Of a stretch of DNA of 64,000 nt, positions 40,590-50,756 are shown one piece after another. The stretch spans positions 5,394,001-5,458,000 of the forward strand of contig NZ_CP025624.1 of NCBI RefSeq assembly GCF_002874965.1. Reading direction: 5' to 3'. The position numbers and the translations under genes are program-made. The notes under the pieces were generated by a model, which saw nothing but the letters and a program-made list of their open reading frames with translations, was not told the DNA's origin and ran no database searches. Source of the DNA: Pseudomonas sp. NC02 (GTDB lineage: Bacteria > Pseudomonadota > Gammaproteobacteria > Pseudomonadales > Pseudomonadaceae). Each line of letters opens with the position of its first letter. The stretch's first letter is position 1.

Positions 40590-40811
40590 TCAGTCTGCTT
40601 TGTCGCCGCCGGCCAGATTCTTCTTCGAACCGGTCTTGAAATCGGTCTCGTACCAACCGTTGCCACTCAGGCGAAAGCCCGGCATGGACAACATCTTCTT
40701 GAGCTCCGGAGCCTGGCAGGCAGGGCAATCGACCAGCGGCGCGGCGCTGATCTTTTGAATGGCTTCCAACTGATGACCACAGGAAGCGCATTGATAGTCG
40801 TACATGGGCAT
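40590..40811 (-). CDS. FmdB-family zinc-ribbon protein
   Basis: A 73-residue small protein with a zinc ribbon, C-x2-C at YQCASCGH (residues 8-11) and C-x2-C at DCPACQ (about 29-32), and a conserved basic tail FKTGSKKNLAGGDKAD. The FmdB family is often called a putative regulatory protein without proof. It is directly upstream of aspS on the same strand, a conserved Pseudomonas neighbour. An alternative start two codons later (MYDYQC) is possible. Confidence 0.9.
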   Translation of the reverse strand: MPMYDYQCASCGHQLEAIQKISAAPLVDCPACQAPELKKMLSMPGFRLSGNGWYETDFKTGSKKNLAGGDKAD

Positions 40812-40979
40812 GGAGATGTCTCGGCGATCAGATCATTACTGCGCCACGCCCTGCCCTGGCTCTATCCTGTGGGAAAGTCCCGGCATGCGCAGCAAAGCCC
40901 GGGATTATATCTGGTAAATCGAGGCTGTGCAGCCGTAGCGGCGCGCTGCTCTTTATATAGATGACTGCAGCAGGCTTCT

Positions 40980-41022
40980 GCCGGGCGCCCGACCCGGGGC
41001 AATCCCGGGACGGGCGCCCGGC
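40980..41022 (-). other. Strong GC-rich hairpin downstream of the RHH gene
   Basis: GCCGGGCGCCCG (40980-40991) pairs with CGGGCGCCCGGC (41011-41022), and an inner CCCGGG/CCCGGGA pairing extends it. No T run follows on either strand, so a Rho-independent terminator is not proven; it may protect the 3' end of the minus-strand transcript. Confidence 0.6.
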
Positions 41023-41029
41023 ACAAGGT

Positions 41030-41383
41030 TCATACAGGGTCCGGCTGGACACTGGGCGCGACAAGCCGCCCTTTCAATACATGCACCACGCAAACTACCC
41101 TGACCAGACCGCTGAAGTTCTTTACACCGCCATAACGCAAGTGCACTTCCCGGTCCACGTAAGACAGCAGCGCACTGACCGAACACGTATTAATCCTGGC
41201 GATCTCCGCGAGGATATTCCAATACACCTCTTCGAGCCGCAAACACGTCGAAAAACCATTAAGCCGAACTGATCGGGACAATGGCCTGGCCAAGTTCATA
41301 TCGAACCCCTTGGCAAAGGGATCTACCTTTATCTTGTGCAATCCGCACGTTTCCATAACTCCATTACCTGCTCCGCGTGACAT
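41030..41383 (-). CDS. Ribbon-helix-helix domain protein
   Basis: Up to 117 residues. The segment SRSVRLNGFSTCLRLEEVYWNILAEIARINTCSVSALLSYVDREVHLRYGG has the short beta strand and two helices of RHH_4-type proteins, suggesting DNA binding as a dimer. The start is ambiguous: 41383 has GGAG ten bases upstream; 41356 (METCGLHKI) is also plausible; 41413 is unlikely. Targets are unknown. It is single and not in an operon; a strong GC hairpin follows. Confidence 0.75.
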   Translation of the reverse strand: MSRGAGNGVMETCGLHKIKVDPFAKGFDMNLARPLSRSVRLNGFSTCLRLEEVYWNILAEIARINTCSVSALLSYVDREVHLRYGGVKNFSGLVRVVCVVHVLKGRLVAPSVQPDPV

Positions 41384-41592
41384 ACACTTGACACTCCATT
41401 GCCTGACGGCCACTCATGTTCTCGTTGGCCGTTGAGCTATAAAACATCAAGACGACAAGTGCAGCCAGAAGACAGGGAGCCGATCACCGTAGGACAAGCC
41501 AACGCGCGTATCAGGAAGCTCGCGGAATCGCGGAAATCGCCGGAAAGCAGGCATGCGAGGGGCGTCAGCTCGACGCCCTCCCGCCACCGGTG

Positions 41593-42066
41593 TTATTTGT
41601 TTTCGAGCAGGGAACGCAACATCCATGCGGTCTTTTCATGCACTTGCATACGCTGGGTCAGCAAGTCCGCCGTCGGTTCATCACTGACTTTATCCAACAA
41701 CGGGAAGATACCCCGGGCTGTGCGAGTCACCGCTTCCTGGCCTTCGACCAGTTGCTTGATCATGTCTTCAGCGCTTGGCACACCCTCTTCTTCCTTGATC
41801 GAAGAAAGTCGCGCATACACCGAGTAGGCACCCGGTGCGGGAAAGCCCAGGGCACGAATACGCTCTGCGATTGAATCCACCGCCAGCGCCAGTTCGTTGT
41901 ACTGCTCTTCAAACATCAAGTGCAGTGTACGAAACATGGGCCCCGTTACGTTCCAATGGAAGTTGTGGGTCTTCAGGTAAAGTACATAGGTATCGGAAAG
42001 CAGTCGCGAAAGTCCATCAACGATTGATTTACGGTCTTCTTCACTGATACCAATATCGATTGCCAT
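41593..42066 (-). CDS. dps: Dps-family ferritin-like protein
   Basis: Iron-oxidising mini-ferritin that protects DNA during starvation and oxidative stress. It has 157 residues. The ferroxidase His/Asp/Glu appear in [23 protein letters not shown] and [10 protein letters not shown], and the C-terminal segment [27 protein letters not shown] is very close to the Pseudomonas DpsL/PA0962 type. The start at 42066 ([11 protein letters not shown]) is preferred over 42096. It is divergent from the cold-shock fusion gene across 428 bases. Confidence 0.95.
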   Translation of the reverse strand: MAIDIGISEEDRKSIVDGLSRLLSDTYVLYLKTHNFHWNVTGPMFRTLHLMFEEQYNELALAVDSIAERIRALGFPAPGAYSVYARLSSIKEEEGVPSAEDMIKQLVEGQEAVTRTARGIFPLLDKVSDEPTADLLTQRMQVHEKTAWMLRSLLENK

Positions 42067-42494
42067 GTGTTTCCCCTTCAATTGATAAAAATTCATTGAT
42101 CAGGTGCAGGACCACTCTAGCAAGAGTGCCGGCCGTGCGCAGCCTGGCTGACCCTTTCGAGGTGCGGCAAATCGCCCCTTGCAGAGCGGGCTTGCCCGAC
42201 AGGCAAGGCTTCAACAGCTACCGGAAAAATTACCCAGCGCCTGCGAAAAAGCCTGCACCTGTCTAGGACAAGTGTTTGACGCAGAAATGCCGTGCCCCTT
42301 GTAACAGCCTGAAATGCTTGATTTGAGTAGGCACAGGCTTTGCTGTTAAATAGGCAGCGTGTCGCCGCCGATATTTTTCGCGGCAAGCGGCATAGGCTGA
42401 TACCCGTGCACGTGCCCAACGCCTCCCATTGTTCAGAAGCGAACCGTGCCCGTCAGCTCTTCCTTGTGATCCGTCTTAACGTGAGTTAATCAAA
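42067..42494. other. Gene-free region between dps and the cold-shock fusion gene
   Basis: Holds the divergent promoters and probably a leader of up to about 180 bases for the plus-strand gene. A possible weak -35 TTGATT at 42318 has no well-spaced -10. GCCGCC..GATATTTTTCGCGGC at about 42364-42385 can form a short hairpin. No ORF with family features and no RNA gene were recognised. Confidence 0.5.
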
Positions 42495-43097
42495 ATGTTG
42501 AAAATCGTCCACCTGCTAACGGGCGCTGCAGCTTTGCTGCTGTCCTTTATCCCCAGCCTGCGATCAGAGACCCTGCCTTACCTGCAGCAACCTGACGCTC
42601 TCTACCTGACCTTCTTTGGTCTTCTTAACCTGACACTGGCTCCAGTCATTCCATACTGGAACAAAGGCCCGCGTCATCAACTGCAAAACCTGGTCAGCGC
42701 CCTGCTGGTCCTGGCTGTTGTCGTGCAAACCCTCACCCTGCTGGCGCCTATGCCTGAAGTGGGTGGCCACCCGGCCGTCCTGCTCAGCCTGGCAATCGCA
42801 CTGGTCGCCATCGTTCTTCATCTGGCCATCAGTTTTTACCGCTCCTCCCCGGCCGCTGCGTCGCAAAGCTACGACATGACCAACCGGGATACCGGGACCG
42901 TCAAGTGGTTCAACACCTCCAAGGGCTTCGGCTTTATTTCCCGGGATTCGGGCGACGATATCTTCGTCCACTTCCGGGCGATTCGCGGCGAAGGCCATCG
43001 CGTACTGGTGGAAGGCCAGCGCGTGGAGTTCTCCGTCATGAACCGTGACAAGGGGCTGCAAGCTGAAGATGTGATCGCCGCATTGCCGCGTCGCTGA
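42495..43097 (+). CDS. Membrane protein with C-terminal cold-shock domain
   Basis: A 200-residue two-part protein. Residues about 1-118 have four likely membrane helices (about 4-22, 36-56, 65-86, 93-115) and no recognised family. Residues about 130-197 form a complete cold-shock domain: [34 protein letters not shown], with RNP1 KGFGFI and RNP2 IFVHF. The CSD should therefore be held at the cytoplasmic face of the membrane. A gene of this design is also in the same neighbourhood in P. aeruginosa (PA0961 region, from memory). An intrinsic terminator follows. Confidence 0.9.
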   Translation: MLKIVHLLTGAAALLLSFIPSLRSETLPYLQQPDALYLTFFGLLNLTLAPVIPYWNKGPRHQLQNLVSALLVLAVVVQTLTLLAPMPEVGGHPAVLLSLAIALVAIVLHLAISFYRSSPAAASQSYDMTNRDTGTVKWFNTSKGFGFISRDSGDDIFVHFRAIRGEGHRVLVEGQRVEFSVMNRDKGLQAEDVIAALPRR

Positions 43098-43116
43098 TTC
43101 CAGCACCCCGAAAAAA

Positions 43117-43157
43117 AGAAACCGCGATGCAGCCTGGCTGCATCGCGGTTTTTTTAT
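43117..43157 (+). terminator. Terminator after the cold-shock fusion gene
   Basis: AACCGCGATGCAGC (43120-43133) pairs with GCTGCATCGCGGTT (43137-43150), with A run before and T run after. It also serves slyX on the other strand. Confidence 0.93.
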
Positions 43158-43182
43158 GCCCGGGGGTTCAACCCCTGCCTTA

Positions 43183-43389
43183 TTAATAATGAGGCGGCGG
43201 CGCCTCTTCCTCGGACGACTCGAACTGGCCGCCCATTTCTTCCTGGCGCTTGAGCAACGCAGTCATCTGCAACTGCAGGCGTTCCACGGCACGCTGCTGG
43301 GTGACCAGGATGTCATTCAGGGTCTCGATGGTGTCGTCCTGAAAGGCCAGGCGGCTTTCCAGGTCGGTCACGCGGGCTTGAAGATCCAT
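43183..43389 (-). CDS. slyX: SlyX family protein
   Basis: A 68-residue protein that is almost wholly a coiled coil: [51 protein letters not shown]. This fits SlyX by length and the LExRLAFQ...TIE.LN motif. The tail is acidic and ends PPPHY, as in the family. No molecular function is established. It starts three bases after the HIT gene and is probably cotranscribed with it. Confidence 0.92.
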   Translation of the reverse strand: MDLQARVTDLESRLAFQDDTIETLNDILVTQQRAVERLQLQMTALLKRQEEMGGQFESSEEEAPPPHY

Positions 43390-43392
43390 GGC

Positions 43393-43827
43393 TCAAGCCT
43401 CCAGGAACGTGAAGTCGGCCGGCAGGATCTCGCGCAGGCGCGTACGAAGTGCCACCACTTGCTCGTCACTGTAGGGCCTCGCCGGGTGCTTGCCCCAGAC
43501 CGGCGCAGGCCAGGCCGCGTCGTCGCGCTTGCGTACGATCACATGCACGTGCAGTTGGCTGACCACATTACCCAAGGCACCGATATTCATTTTGTCGGCG
43601 CCGAACCCTTCGTTCAGCCACTGTGCCAGTGCCGTGCTTTCCTGCCACACCCGCTGCTGGTCGGCGACATCCAGTTGAAACACTTCGCTGATACCGTCAA
43701 TGCGCGGCACCAGGATGAACCAGGGGTAATTCGAGTCATTGGAAAGCAGCAGCCGACACAGGGGGAAATCCCCGATAGGCAAGGTGTCTTGTTGAAGACG
43801 TGGATCTAAGGCGAACACAGCAGTCAC
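43393..43827 (-). CDS. HIT-domain protein
   Basis: A 144-residue nucleotide hydrolase/transferase of the histidine-triad superfamily. The core is SQLHVHVIVRKRDD, which aligns as Q-L-H-V-H-V-I, so the first histidine of H-x-H-x-H is replaced by Gln while the central, catalytic one is kept. The N-terminal DSNYPWFILVPR segment is typical of a Pseudomonas HIT subgroup. Substrate unknown. It lies upstream of slyX on the same strand. Confidence 0.9.
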   Translation of the reverse strand: MTAVFALDPRLQQDTLPIGDFPLCRLLLSNDSNYPWFILVPRIDGISEVFQLDVADQQRVWQESTALAQWLNEGFGADKMNIGALGNVVSQLHVHVIVRKRDDAAWPAPVWGKHPARPYSDEQVVALRTRLREILPADFTFLEA

Positions 43828-44701
43828 TCCCGTTCGGCGGGTCAGGTTTCAGGCGCCCAGCATACCTGCGAATGCCAGTCGCTTCACGGCGAATGCGCGT
43901 GGCCGAATACGCGCCCAAACAGGACGCCACGAAAAAAAGCGCACCATTTCGAGACAGGCCAATATTTCAGCTACGCTAAATGACCAATGTATCCAATTCT
44001 GGTCAAAGTCGGGACGCGGAACATGCTTCAAGACCTTGAGCCAGACGGCTTTCAAAAGGCGAAGGCTGAACGGGAGCAGAAACGCAGTCAGTAAAGCACT
44101 GCACCAAAATGACCCATTTGTGCTTCAAAGGGATCCGCCAACTACCCACCGAACGGGGTGAACCGGTAACGTTTTGCTCTGGTACAGGTTTTATGCGCCA
44201 CCGAACCGGAGTGCGGCAGGCGCGTCAAGGCCAAACCAAACGGCGTAAAAAGCCCGTGCTTATGCGGTTTTTACAGGCCGTTGACACTTTTCACGAAAAA
44301 ATCACATTCGGTTACGGGTTTGTGCACGCTTGTTGCATTCACACCCATATCGTCGACAACGGCACCGGCGGGAAGCAGGTGTTTCGCGACGGAAAATAAC
44401 AGCGGTTCAATGCCTGACAGGGATGAGTTGAAACTTTCAGGGGTGACTTTTCCACCCCGCTTCCAAGGTTTTAAAACAGCATTGAAGTTGTCAGTCCGGT
44501 TACAAGTGGACTGTGAATTTGCGACATGGAGCTAGCAATTTACGACAGGCCCGTAAAGAAGCTGAAAGGATAGATGTGCAAGTATCGTCAATAATGTCTG
44601 CGTGATATAACTTTGCGCCGACACAAAAAAGAAAGAGCCGCCCAGACAAAAATATAGGTGGGACGGCAGTACTCTTCCTAAAACCAAAGGAGCAAATCAC
44701 G
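43828..44701. other. Long gene-free region between the HIT gene and oprD
   Basis: 874 bases without a convincing gene. Small ORFs (e.g. 43849-44055 minus, 44109-44399 plus) lack family features, good starts and typical codon use. The last 200 bases before oprD are AT-richer and end in AAGGAG nine bases before the ATG, so a long regulated leader or remote promoters are likely. No RNA gene was recognised. Confidence 0.5.
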
Positions 44702-45973
44702 ATGCGCGTGATGAAGTGGAGCATGATCGCCCTGGCTGTTTCAGCAGGCACCTCGCAGTTCGCAATGGCGTCCTCCCAGGACGATTCCAAGGGCTTTGTT
44801 GAAGACAGTACTTTCAGCATCAACACTCGCCTCCTGAACTTTAGCCGCGACTTCCGTAACAATGACACCGGCAAGAGCCGCGTCGACGAAACCGGTCTGG
44901 GCTTCAACGGCCTGTACCAGTCGGGCTTCACCCAAGGCACCATCGGTGTGGGTGTCGACGTCATCGGTCTGTTGGGCGTCAAACTGGACAGCGGCAAGGG
45001 TCGTTCCGGCACTGGCCTGTTTCCAACTGGCTCCGACGGTCGCGCTCAGGATGATTACTCCAAGGGCGGCGGCGCAGTTAAGTTCCGTATCTCCGATACG
45101 GTCCTGAAAATCGGCGACCAGTACACCACCGCGCCTGTATTCGCTTCCGATGACAGCCGTCTGCTGCCTGAATTGCCACAGGGTATCTCGCTGACCAGCA
45201 ACGAGATCAAAGGCCTGAAACTTGAAGGCGGTCACTTCACTTCGAGCGTGGCACAAGCCCAGACCTACCGCGACAGCCTGGGCCTGACAAAAACCGACTT
45301 CATCGGTGGTGTCTACGCCCTGACTCCAGAAGTCAGCGCCAGCCTCTACTACGCGAAGACCGAAGACTACTGGAAAAAAACCTACGCCAACCTGAACTGG
45401 ACCCATGCGCTCAGCAATGAGCAGTCCCTGGCGGTCGACTTCAACATCTACAGCACCAAAAGTGATGGCGCTGGCCTGCAACGGGCTGAGAAAGACGGCA
45501 CCACCAAACTGGACAACCGTGCCTACAGCTTGCAAGGCGCGTACACCATCCAGGCTCACACCTTTACCCTGGCCTACCAGAAGGTCAGCGGTGACGGTGA
45601 CTACGGCTACGGCGTAGACGGCGGCGGCACGATCTTCCTTGCCAACTCCATCGCTCGTTCCGACTTCAACGCTGAAGACGAGAAGTCGTTCCAGGCTCGC
45701 TACGACCTGAACATGGCGACTTTCGGCGTACCAGGCCTGAGCTTCATGACTCGCTACGTCAAAGGTACCGGCGCCAACACCGCCGACACCTCGAACGGCA
45801 AAGAGTGGGAACGTGACATCGAAGCCAAGTACGTGATCCAGAGCGGCCCGGCAAAAGACCTGAGCCTGCGCGTGCGTCAAGCCACTTATCGCTCCAGCGA
45901 TGGTGTGTACTACGGTTCGGCGTCCATCGACGAACTGCGTCTGATCGCGCAATACCCGCTGAACATCTTGTAA
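44702..45973 (+). CDS. oprD: OprD-family outer-membrane porin
   Basis: Substrate-specific channel for basic amino acids or small carboxylates. The 423-residue precursor has a signal peptide (MRVMKWSMIALAVSAGTSQFAMA, about 1-23) and the OprD features ESGFTQGT-like (QSGFTQGTIGVGVDVIGLLG), DDYSKGGGAVKFRIS and SFMTRYVKG, ending YPLNIL. By eye it resembles P. aeruginosa OprD (443 residues) but is shorter, with reduced outer loops. The conserved neighbourhood supports the oprD locus. Substrate is not proven. Confidence 0.93.
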   Translation: MRVMKWSMIALAVSAGTSQFAMASSQDDSKGFVEDSTFSINTRLLNFSRDFRNNDTGKSRVDETGLGFNGLYQSGFTQGTIGVGVDVIGLLGVKLDSGKGRSGTGLFPTGSDGRAQDDYSKGGGAVKFRISDTVLKIGDQYTTAPVFASDDSRLLPELPQGISLTSNEIKGLKLEGGHFTSSVAQAQTYRDSLGLTKTDFIGGVYALTPEVSASLYYAKTEDYWKKTYANLNWTHALSNEQSLAVDFNIYSTKSDGAGLQRAEKDGTTKLDNRAYSLQGAYTIQAHTFTLAYQKVSGDGDYGYGVDGGGTIFLANSIARSDFNAEDEKSFQARYDLNMATFGVPGLSFMTRYVKGTGANTADTSNGKEWERDIEAKYVIQSGPAKDLSLRVRQATYRSSDGVYYGSASIDELRLIAQYPLNIL

Positions 45974-46020
45974 TTGGCAGTTTGATTACAACGATGACTT
46001 AGGGTTTCGGCCCTAACTAA

Positions 46021-46058
46021 AAAGCCGCTCACTTGTTCGCAAGTGAGCGGCTTTTTTA
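46021..46058. terminator. Bidirectional terminator between oprD and mscS
   Basis: AAAGCCGCTCACTTG (46021-46035) and CAAGTGAGCGGCTTT (46040-46054) pair around a TTCG tetraloop, with T and A runs on the two sides. Confidence 0.95.
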
Positions 46059-46164
46059 TTGCAACTTAATCTCAACAACCCGATAACTAGCAAGCTAACT
46101 ATCTAGTTTAATCCTGCGTAACAAACCTGACACATCGGCCAGGTTTAATCATCCAGTCACACTA

Positions 46165-47007
46165 TTACTTCCCAGCACTTTCCTGCATGACGCGAATAAC
46201 CCGTTGTGGAAACGGAATATCAATCCCCGCCGCTTTCAAACGGTCACGTGCCAGTTCATTGAACATGAACATCACATCCCAGTAATCCGAAGTCTTGGTC
46301 CAGACTCGCAGGGATACCGTGATCGAACTGTCGCCCAAGGTCGAAACTACCGCTGCCGGCGCAGGATCAGCCAATACACGTGGATCCTTGGCCAGTTCCA
46401 GCAGCACTTCACGTGCTTTCTGCAGGTCGGCTTCATAGTCGACCCCCACGTCAAACACCACCTTGCGGGTCGGCTGACGGTTGGTGTTGGTGATGAGGCC
46501 GTTGGACAGGCTGCCGTTCGGGATGATCACCGTCTTGTTGTCGCCGGTGCGCAACACGGTGTGGAAGATCTGGATGCTGTCGACGGTACCGGAAGTGCCC
46601 TGGGCTTCGATCCAGTCACCGATGCGGAACGGACGGAACAACAGAATCAGCACGCCGCCGGCGAAGTTCGCCAGGCTGCCTTGCAAGGCCAGGCCGATGG
46701 CCAGGGTGGCGGCGCCGATCGCGGCAACGAACGAGGTGGTTGCGACGCCGATCATCGAGGCCACGTTGACCACCAGCATGACCTTGAGCGCAATGTTCGC
46801 AAGGCTGGTAATGAAGTGTTGCAGCGCCAGGTCAGCATTACGCAATGCCAGCAAACGCCCTACCCGGTGGGTCAAGACGTTGATCAGCCACCAACCGATG
46901 GCCAGGGTGACCACTGCCAGCAAAAATCGGCTGCCGTATTCCATGATCATCGGTAACCACGACTCCGAGGTCTTGATCAAGTGATCCACTTCAGCGTTCA
47001 AGTCCAT
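46165..47007 (-). CDS. mscS: Small-conductance mechanosensitive channel MscS
   Basis: Inner-membrane tension-gated channel that releases solutes on hypo-osmotic shock. The 280 residues have three helices (about 22-45, 65-90, 95-125); the pore helix reads GAATLAIGLALQGSLANFAGGVLILLFRPFRIGD, very close to E. coli MscS. The cytoplasmic vestibule follows with PNGSLSNGLITN. It lies downstream of yajQ, separated by a hairpin. Confidence 0.96.
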   Translation of the reverse strand: MDLNAEVDHLIKTSESWLPMIMEYGSRFLLAVVTLAIGWWLINVLTHRVGRLLALRNADLALQHFITSLANIALKVMLVVNVASMIGVATTSFVAAIGAATLAIGLALQGSLANFAGGVLILLFRPFRIGDWIEAQGTSGTVDSIQIFHTVLRTGDNKTVIIPNGSLSNGLITNTNRQPTRKVVFDVGVDYEADLQKAREVLLELAKDPRVLADPAPAAVVSTLGDSSITVSLRVWTKTSDYWDVMFMFNELARDRLKAAGIDIPFPQRVIRVMQESAGK

Positions 47008-47057
47008 CTACATTCTCCTGTTTGCCGGATGTGCGGCCTTATCAATCCCCACATAAC

Positions 47058-47078
47058 AAATGAGCCCCGAAGGGCTCA
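47058..47078 (-). terminator. Hairpin after yajQ
   Basis: On the minus strand TGAGCCC-TTCG-GGGCTCA is a 7-bp stem with a UUCG loop followed by TTTGTTA. A weak intrinsic terminator between yajQ and mscS. Confidence 0.6.
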
Positions 47079-47141
47079 ATCGTTTCTGCAGGTTCTGGGC
47101 GTGGGACGTCAAAAACGTCCACAGGTTCCCGAGGGGTCCAC

Positions 47142-47627
47142 TCAGTCGCGGAAGTTATTGAACTGCAGCGGCATGTCGAAGGTCTTGGCGCGCAGGGCAG
47201 CAATGGCCTCCTGCAAATCGTCACGCTTCTTGCCGGTGATACGCACCTGCTCGCCCTGGATGGCGGCCTGGACCTTGAGCTTGGCGTCCTTGACGTGGGC
47301 GACGATTTTCTTCGCCAGCTCCTTGTCGATGCCTTCCTTGAGCACGGCTTCCTGCTTCATCAGCTTGCCGGACGCATAGGCATCCTTGATTTCGAGGCAT
47401 TGCGCGTCGATCTTGCGCTTGACCAGAGACAGCTTGAGGATCTCAATCATCGCTTCCAGCTGGAAGTCGGCTTCCGCGGTCAGGTTGACGGTCAGCTCTT
47501 TTTCCTTGAACTCGAAGCTGCCCTTGCCCTTCAAGTCATAGCGGCGATCCAGCTCCTTGACGGCGTTCTCGACGGCGTTGGTGACTTCATGTTTGTCCAG
47601 TTCGGATACCACGTCGAACGACGGCAT
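47142..47627 (-). CDS. yajQ: YajQ family nucleotide-binding protein
   Basis: A 161-residue cytoplasmic protein of two ferredoxin-like domains, starting [34 protein letters not shown] and with the [22 protein letters not shown] core. YajQ proteins bind nucleotides, and a Xanthomonas member binds cyclic di-GMP and partners a LysR regulator. Whether this one is a second-messenger receptor cannot be told. It is divergent from panE. Confidence 0.95.
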   Translation of the reverse strand: MPSFDVVSELDKHEVTNAVENAVKELDRRYDLKGKGSFEFKEKELTVNLTAEADFQLEAMIEILKLSLVKRKIDAQCLEIKDAYASGKLMKQEAVLKEGIDKELAKKIVAHVKDAKLKVQAAIQGEQVRITGKKRDDLQEAIAALRAKTFDMPLQFNNFRD

Positions 47628-47747
47628 GTAATTTCTCCAATAAAAAAGGGGCGCGGCTCAGTAGAGATGGAGCACGCCCGGGCTAAAATGCCCGGGCATT
47701 ATAGCGGTTCTTTCGCCTCGTTCACTGCGGGCAGCCTTACGGAGTAA

Positions 47748-48671
<924 letters not shown>

Positions 48672-48717
48672 AGCACGCGCTACCCTGCCTGCTTGTTCCT
48701 TTGCAGCGAAAACCTTG

Positions 48718-50754
48718 ATGCCACTGCGCCAGCGTCTCGAAAATCTACCGGTTGGGCAGAAACTGCTGGCGGCCCTGCTGGTTTTGTTGACCACCGTCTT
48801 GCTGGTGGCCAACCTGACCTTTATCAGCGCCGCCTACTGGATCTCCCAGGAAAGCATGGCACCCCAGGCCTTGCAGGCCATCGGTCGGCTGGTGTCCAAC
48901 CCGTCGCTCGCCGCCGAGTCCCTGGACTCATCGCTCAAGGCGCAAACCCTGCTGGATGAACTGACCAGCTACTCGCCATTGCGGGCCGCGGCCTTATACG
49001 ACGGAGATGGCACGCGCCTGGCCCAGCTGCAACATGCCAATCGCCTGCACCTGCCAGATAATTTCCGGGACATTGAAACCTGGCGTACCACCGAATTTCG
49101 CAGCAACCAGGTGATCACCCTGCCCCGTGCCGGCAAACCGTCCGGGCACTTGCTGTTGGTGGCCAGCAGCGAACTGCCGGTGGCTTTCTATACCGGGACC
49201 TTCACCGCCAGCCTGGGTATCCTGATCTTCAGCGTGCTGCTGTGGCTGGTGATCGCCCGGCAGATCAAGCGCCTGATTACCCGGCCGATCCACGAACTGG
49301 AAGAATTGTCGCGCCAGGTCACCCGGGAAGAGAACTACGCCCTGCGCGCCGGGCGCGGCAATCATGATGAAATCGGCAGCCTCGCCGAAGCTTTCAACAC
49401 CATGCTTTCGCGCATTGAAGCCCGTGAGCAGCAACTCAAGCGCGCGCGAGACGATTCCCAGGCCGCCTACGATCAAGCCCAGGGCCTGGCGGAAGAAACC
49501 CGCCACACCAACCGCAAGCTGGAACTGGAAGTCCAGGTGCGCAGCAAGATCGAGAAAAAGCTCACCGGCTTCCAGAACTACCTCAACAGCATCATCGACT
49601 CGATGCCCTCGGCGCTGATCGCCCTCGACGAACAACTCTACGTCACCCAGTGGAACCAGGAAGCCAGCGCACTTTCCGGGACCCGCCTGGACGAGGCGCT
49701 GAACCAGCCGATCTTCCTCGCCTTCCAGCCGCTCAAGCCGTTCCTGCCGCAGATCAAGGCCACGGTAGAGCAACACACCGTAGAGCGGATCGAGCGCGTT
49801 ACCTGGGTCAAGGATGACGAACCCAAGCACTACGCCCTGACCTTCTACCCGTTGATGGGCGGTGCCGGGCGCGGCGTGGTGATCCGGATCGACGACATCA
49901 CCCAGCGCTTGTCCCTGGAAGAAATGATGGTGCAGTCAGAGAAAATGCTCTCGGTCGGTGGCCTGGCCGCCGGCATGGCGCACGAAATCAACAACCCGTT
50001 GGGAGCGATCCTGCATAACGTGCAGAACATTCGCCGCCGGTTGTCTAACGAACTGCCGAAAAACCTCGAGCACGCCGAACAGGCGGGCATCGACCTGGAC
50101 TCGGTCAACCGCTACCTGCAAAGCCGCGAAGTGCCACAGTTGCTCGACGGCATCCAGCAAGCTGGCGCCCGGGCGGCGAAAATCGTCACCCACATGCTCA
50201 GCTTCAGCCGCCGCAGCAACCGGCAGATGGCGCCGTGCGACTTGCCGGCCTTGATCGACCAGGCCGTGGAAATTGCCGGCAACGACTTCGACCTCACCGT
50301 CGGCTTCGACTTCAAGGGCCAGGCGATCATCCGCCAGTTCGACCCGCAACTGGGCCCGGTCCCCGGCACCGCCAACGAACTGGAGCAAGTACTGCTCAAC
50401 CTGCTGAAAAACGCCGCCCAGGCGATTCATCAGCGCGAAGACGGCAGCGAGCCCGGCCGGATCATCCTGCGCACCCGGCTCAACCCGCCGTGGGCAGAAA
50501 TCCAGGTGGAAGACAACGGCATCGGTATGAGCGAGAACGTGCGCAAACGCACGTTTGAGCCGTTCTTCACCACCAAGGAAATCGGCCAGGGCACCGGGCT
50601 TGGGTTGTCGGTTTCGTATTTCATCATCACCAACAATCACAAGGGGCAGATGGAAGTGCATTCGACCCTTGGCCAGGGTACCTGCTTCACCTTGCGCCTG
50701 CCCCTGGCGGGCAGCCAATTGCCACCCAACGAACTCACTCAACTGGAGCGCTAA
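48718..50754 (+). CDS. Membrane sensor histidine kinase with HAMP and PAS domains
   Basis: A 678-residue inner-membrane kinase. Two helices (about 15-40 and 160-182) flank a periplasmic sensor, followed by HAMP (about 183-235), a coiled coil, PAS (about 280-395), HisKA with H422 in GGLAAGMAHEINNPLGA, and HATPase with EDNGIGM and GTGLGLSV. The kinase region is NtrB-like. No response regulator is adjacent. The locus corresponds to the orphan kinase PA4398 of P. aeruginosa, reported to affect swarming and biofilm (from memory). ATG at 48718 is used rather than TTG at 48715. The next ATG is two bases beyond the stop. Confidence 0.92.
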   Translation: MPLRQRLENLPVGQKLLAALLVLLTTVLLVANLTFISAAYWISQESMAPQALQAIGRLVSNPSLAAESLDSSLKAQTLLDELTSYSPLRAAALYDGDGTRLAQLQHANRLHLPDNFRDIETWRTTEFRSNQVITLPRAGKPSGHLLLVASSELPVAFYTGTFTASLGILIFSVLLWLVIARQIKRLITRPIHELEELSRQVTREENYALRAGRGNHDEIGSLAEAFNTMLSRIEAREQQLKRARDDSQAAYDQAQGLAEETRHTNRKLELEVQVRSKIEKKLTGFQNYLNSIIDSMPSALIALDEQLYVTQWNQEASALSGTRLDEALNQPIFLAFQPLKPFLPQIKATVEQHTVERIERVTWVKDDEPKHYALTFYPLMGGAGRGVVIRIDDITQRLSLEEMMVQSEKMLSVGGLAAGMAHEINNPLGAILHNVQNIRRRLSNELPKNLEHAEQAGIDLDSVNRYLQSREVPQLLDGIQQAGARAAKIVTHMLSFSRRSNRQMAPCDLPALIDQAVEIAGNDFDLTVGFDFKGQAIIRQFDPQLGPVPGTANELEQVLLNLLKNAAQAIHQREDGSEPGRIILRTRLNPPWAEIQVEDNGIGMSENVRKRTFEPFFTTKEIGQGTGLGLSVSYFIITNNHKGQMEVHSTLGQGTCFTLRLPLAGSQLPPNELTQLER

Positions 50755-50756
50755 CC

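Noticed and set aside
43849..44055. 68-residue minus-strand frame
   Set aside because: Weak start, no family, rare composition; left as non-coding.
44109..44399. 96-residue frame upstream of oprD
   Set aside because: No ribosome site, no recognisable domain, composition unlike neighbouring genes.
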